A stretch of DNA of 13,069 bases, taken from positions 1 through 13,069 of the forward strand of contig CANJPN010000127.1 of assembly GCA_947475855.1 (NCBI GenBank), in the 5' to 3' direction. This document shows, piece after piece, positions 1 through 5,112 of this stretch (positions are counted from its first letter, which is position 1; each line of letters opens with the position of its first letter). This DNA comes from Bradyrhizobiaceae bacterium. Lineage in GTDB: Bacteria; Pseudomonadota; Alphaproteobacteria; Rhizobiales; Hyphomicrobiaceae. A program made the translations under genes and the position numbers. Below the pieces are notes generated by a model. The model was given only the letters and a program-made list of their open reading frames with translations. It did not search any database and was not told the origin of the DNA.

Positions 1-1
1 C

Positions 2-520
2 AGCGGGCTCGCCGCCGACGCTGCCGATTCAGGTTTGAACAAGGTGCTCGCGACGGCCGCCAAGTTGTCGATGCCGGTCAACCTGCATATCGCGGGGCGG
101 CTCGATCAGGGGATCGAACTGATCCGCCGCAATCCGGATACGCAGATCATCGTCGATCACCTAGGCCTGGTGCAGCCACACGAGCGCCCGGTTCCGGCCG
201 AGCCGTGGGCGGAGGTGGAGCACGTGCTGACACTGGCGCCGTTGAAGAACGTCGTGATCAAGCTGACCGGCGCGTGCACGCTTTCGCGCGAGGCTTATCC
301 CTTCAACGACATCTGGGATCCGGTGTGCCGGATGATCGACGCGTTCGGCGTCGACCGCTGCCTGTGGGGCACGGACTGGATGCGTGCGGTGGCCTTCCTC
401 ACGCACAAGCAGGGCACGGACGTTTTTCGCGATACGACGCGGTTGTCGGCGAGCGACAAGGCGAAGCTGATGGGTGCGAATACGGCGTGCGTTTACGGGT
501 GGAAGCCGCGGAAGGCGTAG
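2..520 (+). CDS. Amidohydrolase-2 family metal-dependent hydrolase, 3' part
   Basis: The reading frame is open from the first bases of the window to the TAG at 518-520, so the true start lies upstream and only about 172 C-terminal residues are visible. Landmarks of the amidohydrolase-2 TIM barrel (the family of 2-pyrone-4,6-dicarboxylate lactonase LigI and related hydrolases) are present: a strand ending in NLHIAG, the IVDHLG motif, VIKLTGA, and the C-terminal LWGTDW motif, whose Asp is the usual metal/catalytic residue at the barrel mouth. These enzymes are cytoplasmic and hydrolyse lactones or amide/ester-like bonds of small carboxylic acids. The substrate cannot be assigned from this fragment. 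The gene converges on a tctC gene and lies near an RraA-family gene, which fits carboxylate or aromatic-acid breakdown. The family call is fairly secure; the specific reaction is inference. Confidence 0.8.
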   Translation, partial: SGLAADAADSGLNKVLATAAKLSMPVNLHIAGRLDQGIELIRRNPDTQIIVDHLGLVQPHERPVPAEPWAEVEHVLTLAPLKNVVIKLTGACTLSREAYPFNDIWDPVCRMIDAFGVDRCLWGTDWMRAVAFLTHKQGTDVFRDTTRLSASDKAKLMGANTACVYGWKPRKA

Positions 521-547
521 GAGTAGCCCTCAACTTGCCTTCCCGGC

Positions 548-578
548 GAGAGTGTCGCCACGCGACGCCGGCACTCTC
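548..578. terminator. Possible bidirectional hairpin between convergent genes
   Basis: GAGAGTG at 548-554 is perfectly complementary to CACTCTC at 572-578. Within the loop TCGC (555-558) can also pair with GCGA (562-565). It sits 27 bp past the amidohydrolase stop and 80 bp past the stop of the convergent tctC gene, where a shared terminator would be expected. There is no T-tract on either side, so intrinsic termination is uncertain. It may instead be the outer part of the dispersed repeat that begins about ten bases downstream. Confidence 0.25.
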
Positions 579-585
579 CTGGTCG

Positions 586-650
586 CGGTAAGGCCCCGGG
601 TCTGCGCCAACCGATCTGCGATCGAATTGCTCGCCCGGGGATGCAGAAGA
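586..650. repeat. Dispersed palindromic (REP-like) element, copy 1
   Basis: The stretch from 590 aligns with 9286-9345. The first 30 bases match with one substitution and two 2-base gaps, and similarity weakens after that. Copy 1 can form an outer stem CCCCGGG (594-600) with CCCGGGG (634-640) and an inner hairpin CGATC (612-616) with GATCG (620-624). The copy near 9300 forms the equivalent stems with different bases, so structure is kept while sequence changes. It lies between the 3' ends of two convergent genes, a typical place for REP-like elements. Function is unknown; it could be a dispersed repeat, a terminator or a processing hairpin. Confidence 0.55.
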
Positions 651-657
651 AGGGGAA

Positions 658-1647
658 TTACTTCTTTCCGAGGCCGGCGAGATTGGCGGCTTCGCGCATG
701 TCTTCGTAGTCGCGTTTGATGAAGGCGGCGAAGCCGGCCGACGTCATCTGCTCGGGGCTGGCGACTTCCGAGCCGGTGGAGATGAACTTCTCGGCGGCAA
801 CGCTGCCGGGTTTCAAGCCACCGGCAATCACCGCCTGCAGTTTCGCGATGATCTCGGGCGGCGTCTTCACGGGCACGACGACGCCCACGAAGCTCTGGCC
901 GATGAAACCCTTCGCGCCCTGTTCGTCGAGCGTGGGGATGTCGGGTGCGAGCTTCGACCGGTTCGCCGCGGCGATACCGATAATGCGGGCGCTATTGCCC
1001 TTGTGCTGCTCCAGCGAGGTGGCGAACTCGGTCATCGCGCCGTCGATGTTGCCCGCGATCACATCGGGCAACAGCACGCCGCTGCTCTTGTAGGGCACGT
1101 GCGTGAGGTTCGCGCCGGTCGCCTGCTTGAACCGCTCCAGCGTCATGTGCGTGGCGCTGCCGACGCCCGAAGTCGCGAGCGTCACCGGCCGCGTCTTCGC
1201 CAGCGCGAGGAGATCGGCGAGATTCTTGACGCCCGACTTGTTGGCCATCAGCAGGCCGTGCGGCGTGTAGCTGAGCATGCCGACCGCCGCGAAATCGTTC
1301 GCGGGATCGTAGGACATGCTGGTGTTGACGAACGGATTGACCGTGAGCGGACCATTGGACCCGATCAAAAGCGTATAGCCGTCGGGCGCGGCGCGGGCCG
1401 CGAACTCGGCGCCGACACCGCCGCCTGCACCGGCCTTGTTCTCGACGACGACGGGCTGGCCCAGCGCCTTGAACACGATGTCGGCGAAGATGCGGCCGTT
1501 GATGTCGGCGTTGCCTCCTGCCGCGAAAGGCACGACGACGCGGATGGGCTTGTCGGGATAGGTTTGGGCTGCGGCCCGCAGCGTCGGCAGGCCCACGGCG
1601 CCGAAGGCTGCAAGCGACGTCACGAATGCGCGGCGTGAAATAGTCAT
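658..1647 (-). CDS. TctC/Bug-family periplasmic solute-binding protein (Tat-type signal)
   Basis: The 329-residue protein has the usual Bug-family length. The N-terminus carries a twin-arginine-like signal (SRRAFV, residues 4-9), a hydrophobic stretch to about residue 24 and an AAA cleavage region near 25-27. The mature protein starts with YPDKPIRVVVPFAAGG, the Bug signature, followed by ENKAGAGGGVGAEF, APDGYTLL and HVPYKSSG, the segments that build the carboxylate-binding cleft. Such proteins bind organic acids in the periplasm for tripartite tricarboxylate transporters, or act in sensing. The ATG start is backed by GGAGAG at 1655-1660 read on the minus strand, seven bases upstream. No tctA or tctB membrane genes are in the window. 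Directly upstream of the ribosome binding site sits a long inverted repeat that may control it. The ligand is unknown. Confidence 0.92.
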   Translation of the reverse strand: MTISRRAFVTSLAAFGAVGLPTLRAAAQTYPDKPIRVVVPFAAGGNADINGRIFADIVFKALGQPVVVENKAGAGGGVGAEFAARAAPDGYTLLIGSNGPLTVNPFVNTSMSYDPANDFAAVGMLSYTPHGLLMANKSGVKNLADLLALAKTRPVTLATSGVGSATHMTLERFKQATGANLTHVPYKSSGVLLPDVIAGNIDGAMTEFATSLEQHKGNSARIIGIAAANRSKLAPDIPTLDEQGAKGFIGQSFVGVVVPVKTPPEIIAKLQAVIAGGLKPGSVAAEKFISTGSEVASPEQMTSAGFAAFIKRDYEDMREAANLAGLGKK

Positions 1648-1660
1648 CCTTGTTCTCTCC

Positions 1661-1739
1661 CTAGTGTAGCGCGTCTGACATTTGGTACCCGCTCGCAGCT
1701 GACCTCGGAACCAAATGTCAGATGCAAAAGCTACACTAG
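1661..1739. repeat. Long inverted repeat 1 upstream of the minus-strand tctC
   Basis: The outer arms CTAGTGTAGC (1661-1670) and GCTACACTAG (1730-1739) are perfect reverse complements. The inner arms 1674-1689 and 1707-1722 match over 16 bases with one mismatch and contain GACATTTGG/CCAAATGTC. The centre is 17 bases. The left arm directly abuts the GGAGAG ribosome binding site of the minus-strand tctC, so in its transcript this would be a hairpin just before the start codon. As DNA it could be a double operator; it could also be a miniature repeat element. It is related to the element at 1754-1828. Confidence 0.8.
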
Positions 1740-1753
1740 AAACATTATGTTCC

Positions 1754-1828
1754 TAGTGTTCCTAGTGGCTCCGACATTTGCTCTCTACCACGCTGCGATG
1801 GGAAGCAAATGTCGGAGCCGGAACACTA
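1754..1828. repeat. Long inverted repeat 2 between the tctC genes
   Basis: The inner arms GGCTCCGACATTTGCT (1767-1782) and 1804-1819 are a perfect 16-base inverted repeat. The outer arms TAGTGTTCC (1754-1762) and GGAACACTA (1820-1828) are a perfect 9-base inverted repeat. A 4-base insertion (1763-1766) is present only on the left, and the loop is 21 bases. The GACATTTG/CAAATGTC core and the TAGTGT/ACACTA ends match the element at 1661-1739. It lies about 195 bp upstream of the plus-strand tctC start. Confidence 0.82.
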
Positions 1829-2022
1829 ACCCGTCTCGCCCCGAATGCCACGACCGACGGGACCGCAATGGCCCGCATCCTGGGTGGCGCCCAACCTCCG
1901 GCCGTTGACTTAGGTAGTGCACATGCGGCGAAGTCGCCAGCGCCAAACTTCCGGTACTTTATTCCAAGGGCTGGGAACGCTATGGGGTATGCGTGAATGG
2001 AAGGTCGAGGGAGATCCACTGG

Positions 2023-3009
2023 ATGCGGTCAATCATGAGTGGGTTGCGCGCTGCAGCTTGGACAAGCTTTGGCATGGCTACGCTCGCAGTCGGAGCGGCC
2101 GCACAAGCCCAAGCCCAGGAGGTCTGGCCGTCGCGGCCCATCGAGATGATCGTCCCGTTCGCCGCAGGCGGTGGCACGGATCTGCTGGCGCGGCTCGTCG
2201 CGGAAGGCTTGAGCGAACGGCTTGGGCATCGCGTGCTGGTCGTCAACCGGCCCGGCGCCAACACCAACATCGGTACGCACGCGGTCGTTAAGTCCGCGCC
2301 CGACGGCTACACGCTGCTGCTGTCCTCGATCGGGCTCGCGGCCAACCCGTCGCTCTACAAGCCGATGCCATTCGATCCGGAAAAGGACCTGATCCCGATA
2401 ACGCTCGTCGCGAACTCACCCACGGTGCTGGTGGTGCATCCACAGGTGCCTGCGGACAGCGTCAAAGAATTCGTGGCGCTGCTCAAGGAAAAGCCGGGCG
2501 CTCTCGAATACGCATCTTACGGCCGGGGCAGCGGCTCGCATCTTGGCGCGGAACTGTTCCAGGCGGCCACGGGCACGCAGATGACGCATGTGCCGTTTTC
2601 GGGCGGCGGCCCGGCCACACAGGCGGTCGCAGGCGGACATGTGAAGGTGCTGTTCGCGGGCATGTCGGCCATGTCGGGCATGGTTTCGGGCGGCCTGCTG
2701 AAGGCGATCGCGGTCGCGTCTGAGAAGCGGCTTTCGCTCTCGCCGGGTCTTCCGACGTTCAAGGAAGGCGGCGTCGACTACGTAACGGGTACTTGGTTCG
2801 GGCTGCTGGCGCCGGCAGCGACGCCGCGCGCGATCATCGACCGCCTGCACAAGGAAACCGTGGGCGTTCTGCGCGAGCCCAACGTGACGAAGCGCGTGAT
2901 CGAGGAAGGCAGTGAAGTCGTCGCCAATTCGCCCGCCGAGTTCGCCGCCTTCATCGCCGCCGAGCGCAAACGCCTCGCCGACGTGATCGCGAATGCCGGG
3001 ATAAAGTAG
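2023..3009 (+). CDS. TctC/Bug-family periplasmic solute-binding protein (Sec-type signal)
   Basis: From ATG 2023 the protein is 328 residues. I chose this start because GAGGGAG (2007-2013) lies nine bases upstream and it gives a normal Sec signal: MRSIMSGLRAAAW, a hydrophobic core, then an AQAQAQ region ending near residue 32. A GTG at 1993 and an ATG at 2035 are alternatives. Family motifs are WPSRPIEMIVPFAAGGGTD (about 35-53), VVNRPGANTNIG, APDGYTLLL and HVPFSGGG. Its predicted role is periplasmic capture of a carboxylate ligand, but no cognate membrane components are nearby. The RraA-family gene follows in the same direction after 67 bp, so the two are probably cotranscribed and the ligand may feed that enzyme. 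It differs clearly in sequence and export signal from its divergent neighbour, so this is not a recent duplication. Confidence 0.92.
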   Translation: MRSIMSGLRAAAWTSFGMATLAVGAAAQAQAQEVWPSRPIEMIVPFAAGGGTDLLARLVAEGLSERLGHRVLVVNRPGANTNIGTHAVVKSAPDGYTLLLSSIGLAANPSLYKPMPFDPEKDLIPITLVANSPTVLVVHPQVPADSVKEFVALLKEKPGALEYASYGRGSGSHLGAELFQAATGTQMTHVPFSGGGPATQAVAGGHVKVLFAGMSAMSGMVSGGLLKAIAVASEKRLSLSPGLPTFKEGGVDYVTGTWFGLLAPAATPRAIIDRLHKETVGVLREPNVTKRVIEEGSEVVANSPAEFAAFIAAERKRLADVIANAGIK

Positions 3010-3076
3010 GTTTCCGGTTTCAGTGCCTAACCAGTTACTAGCCCCAAGTTGCCAAACCCCATCTTCGGAGAACGAC

Positions 3077-3823
3077 GTGACCACGACAGAGAAACGCCTG
3101 ACGGGCCGTATCGCGCGAGAGGGCATCCGTCACATGAGCGTGCCGCGTTTGCCTGATGGCGTGGCCGAAAGGTTCAAGGCGCTCGGCGATCCGGCCGGTG
3201 TCATATCCGATGCGATGGACGAGCTCGGCATTCCACCCGGCGTGATCGGCTGCTCGATCCTGCGGCCGACGATGCCCGGCTCGATCATCGTCGGACCGGC
3301 GTTGACGGTTCGCAATATCCTTCAGCGCACGAACCCGCTCGAGGGCGCGAAGAGCCATGCCAACAAGATGGCTGAGTTCGAGGCGCACAATCTCGCGACA
3401 CCGGGCGATGTACTCGTGATCCAGGGTGTCGCGAACGTCTCGAACATGGGCGGCATCTCGGCGCTCACCGGCAAGCGGCAGGGCGAGGTCGGCGCGATCG
3501 TGATGGGCGGCGTGCGCGACGTAGCGCATTCAAGGAAGGTCGGCTATCCCGTGTGGTCGAGCGACATCACGCCCGTGACGGGCAAGTGGCGCATCGAGAC
3601 GGTCGAAATCAACGGCGACGTGCAGTTGGCCGACATCCGCATAAGCTGCGGCGATCTGGTGGTCGCTGACGATACCGGTGTTTGCTTCATTCCGCGCCAG
3701 CACATCATGGCCGTGCTCGAAGCAGCAGAAAAGAAGTCGAAGGCCGAGGCGGTGCGTTGCAAGGCGATCGACGAGGGAATGCCGGTACCGGACATCGCAC
3801 GCGCCAGCTACGGCGAAAAGTAG
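3077..3823 (+). CDS. RraA / 4-hydroxy-4-methyl-2-oxoglutarate aldolase family protein
   Basis: From GTG 3077 the protein is 248 residues; GGAG at 3067-3070, six bases upstream, decides this start over a GTG at 3023 without a comparable site. The family fold is shown by GVISDAMDELGIPPGVIG (41-58), GDVLVIQG (110-117), the active-site signature GGVRD (144-148) with the Arg-Asp pair used in the aldolase subgroup, GYPVW (156-160), and GDLVVADDTGVCFIP (192-206). Members are divalent-metal pyruvate aldolases/oxaloacetate decarboxylases (LigK, HMG/CHA aldolase) or the RNase E regulator RraA. The Arg-Asp motif and the catabolic setting favour an enzyme over an RNase E inhibitor. Its substrate is not determined. 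It follows a tctC gene and ends only 10 bp from the stop of the convergent membrane-protein gene. Confidence 0.88.
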   Translation: MTTTEKRLTGRIAREGIRHMSVPRLPDGVAERFKALGDPAGVISDAMDELGIPPGVIGCSILRPTMPGSIIVGPALTVRNILQRTNPLEGAKSHANKMAEFEAHNLATPGDVLVIQGVANVSNMGGISALTGKRQGEVGAIVMGGVRDVAHSRKVGYPVWSSDITPVTGKWRIETVEINGDVQLADIRISCGDLVVADDTGVCFIPRQHIMAVLEAAEKKSKAEAVRCKAIDEGMPVPDIARASYGEK

Positions 3824-3833
3824 ATCTCGCCGC

Positions 3834-4736
3834 TCAAGCCTGCGCCGAGCCCTCTGGCGCCGGCTCGACGAAGTGGCGGTAGGCACAAGCTGCTACGCCT
3901 ATGCTTGCCAAGATCGCCACACACCAGGCGAAAGCGCCAACGATGACCAGGGCGATGACGGCCGGCGTCATGGTCGGCGCGGTACCGGTGGGAACCGCAA
4001 TGCTCCATAATTGCGCGACGATGTGCCATGGCAGCATCGCGACAATTGTCGCCAGCGCGATTCGTCCCGTGTTTCCGCGCGTTTTCGCTAGTGAACCGAA
4101 CAATGCGCGCGGCTTGCCCAGCGCCACCGCGGGCATCGCAACCATCAGCCGCGCTGCTGCGATGGCAGCGACGAGGGTCATCAGGCCATTACCGAGCTGA
4201 CCAAGGTTGGCCGATCCCGAAAGCGATACGAGCGGCAGCATGGCAAGCGCCATGGGAAGCAGCGCGAGGCAGAGCAGCACGAATAGCACGAACGTTGCCC
4301 AGAGGTAGCGCCAGACGGATGCGCCGAGGACCATGTAGATCAACGATGGGCGCTCGCCCGCGAGGAGAAACCTGAACCAGCCGACGACGATCGAGCACGT
4401 GGCGAGGCCGACCGCCACGCAGGTCACAATGATGCCAATAACCGGAGCCATCGGCATCGCAACTGCCGCGGCCGCATCAGGTTGCATCGACAGTTGAACC
4501 GCACCATTCTGGATCATCAGGCCGAGCGTCAACAGGCCGGCGAATGTCAGCAACGCAAGCGTCACTGTCCACGCGGCGAACAAGCGAACTACGACGCCTC
4601 GGTTTGTCACGATATCGGCGTAGACACGCAACACCGTCGCGACGACTGGGAACGGTGGGGGGCCGCAACGTTGCGGCAGCCCGGCGCGAGACCCGGGCAA
4701 TTCGAACACTGTCGCATTCAGTTGCAGTGCGGACAT
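3834..4736 (-). CDS. Six-helix integral membrane protein, function unknown
   Basis: The frame is open up to 4892, but ATG 4736 is preceded by GGGAGG (4743-4748 on the minus strand) at six bases, a strong ribosome binding site, giving a 300-residue protein. A roughly 45-residue soluble N-terminus precedes about six hydrophobic segments: near 52-76, 96-124, 141-171, 183-204, 226-246 and 259-285. Between helices four and five lies ARLMVAMPAVALG followed by a basic loop containing KTRGN. This pattern of R-x-x-x-x-x-PA-x-ALG then TRGN recurs in uncharacterised bacterial membrane proteins. I see no transporter, enzyme or channel signature and do not assign a function. It converges on the RraA-family gene with a 10-bp gap and diverges from divL. 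Confidence 0.75.
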   Translation of the reverse strand: MSALQLNATVFELPGSRAGLPQRCGPPPFPVVATVLRVYADIVTNRGVVVRLFAAWTVTLALLTFAGLLTLGLMIQNGAVQLSMQPDAAAAVAMPMAPVIGIIVTCVAVGLATCSIVVGWFRFLLAGERPSLIYMVLGASVWRYLWATFVLFVLLCLALLPMALAMLPLVSLSGSANLGQLGNGLMTLVAAIAAARLMVAMPAVALGKPRALFGSLAKTRGNTGRIALATIVAMLPWHIVAQLWSIAVPTGTAPTMTPAVIALVIVGAFAWCVAILASIGVAACAYRHFVEPAPEGSAQA

Positions 4737-4900
4737 GAGTGGCCTCCCGGGCTCAACTTTCAGTGCCCGCACAATGCCCCTGCTGAAACCTTTCGGCTGT
4801 TTCGAGTGGAACAGGGAATTTGCGCCAGCACACGGGAACTTTCGGGCTTGCCACAGCAGCGCAGTATCGGTCGACGATGTGTATCCAACCACGGATCACA

Positions 4901-4930
4901 GTTGCAGCTCCCGCTGCAACGCCCTTTGTC
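4901..4930 (+). promoter_or_regulatory. Perfect hairpin with T-rich tail upstream of divL
   Basis: GTTGCAGC (4901-4908) and GCTGCAAC (4913-4920) are perfectly complementary around a 4-base TCCC loop, followed by GCCCTTTGTCTTATTC. On the plus strand this resembles an intrinsic terminator with a broken T-tract, but no recognised plus-strand gene lies upstream. It could insulate divL from read-through, end an unannotated small RNA, or act as an operator. Confidence 0.4.
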
Positions 4931-4953
4931 TTATTCTAGAAATTGTCGATAGT
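4926..4953 (+). promoter_or_regulatory. Weak candidate sigma70-type promoter for divL
   Basis: TTGTCT (4926-4931) and GATAGT (4948-4953) are separated by 16 bases and each matches four of six consensus positions. It would start transcription about 150 bases before ATG 5113. The match is modest and such pairs occur by chance. Confidence 0.22.
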
Positions 4954-5112
4954 GTAACCAGTTAGCTATGGCCGTTGAAGTCGTATCACCGCATAGTAAT
5001 CAGGTGATTCGCGACTGCCCCGCAGATCATGCTCCCCATTTCCGACGCCTCGCGCGGCCCTTGCCAGCCAGCGCCTACGAGTCGTCAGCCTGCTGCCCGA
5101 GCGAACCGCGAT

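Larger units (their letters stand above)
1648..2022. other. 375-bp intergenic region between divergent tctC genes
   Basis: This non-coding region separates the two divergently transcribed solute-binding-protein genes. Its left half holds two long inverted repeats (1661-1739 and 1754-1828) listed separately. The right half (about 1830-2005) shows no convincing -35/-10 pair: TTGACT at 1905-1910 has no matching -10 at usual spacing. I see no small gene with a ribosome binding site here. Confidence 0.7.
4737..5112. other. 376-bp divergent intergenic region upstream of divL
   Basis: This region separates the membrane-protein gene from divL and must hold both promoters. Visible in it are a perfect 8-bp hairpin (4901-4920) with a T-rich 3' flank, a weak sigma70-like pair (4926-4953), and two GANTC sites (5006-5010 and 5079-5083). 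An in-frame ATG at 5029 could extend divL but lacks a ribosome binding site. No other gene is recognised. Confidence 0.6.

Noticed and set aside
1905..1935. TTGACT as a -35 box for the plus-strand tctC
   Set aside because: No acceptable -10 hexamer occurs 15-19 bases downstream.
3028..4964. TAACCAGTTA shared at 3028-3037 and 4955-4964
   Set aside because: Ten-base matches are expected many times by chance in a 13-kb window and the flanks do not align.
4954..4967. Possible CtrA box near TGTAACCAGTTAGC upstream of divL
   Set aside because: It does not fit TTAA-N7-TTAA spacing; only short partial matches are present.
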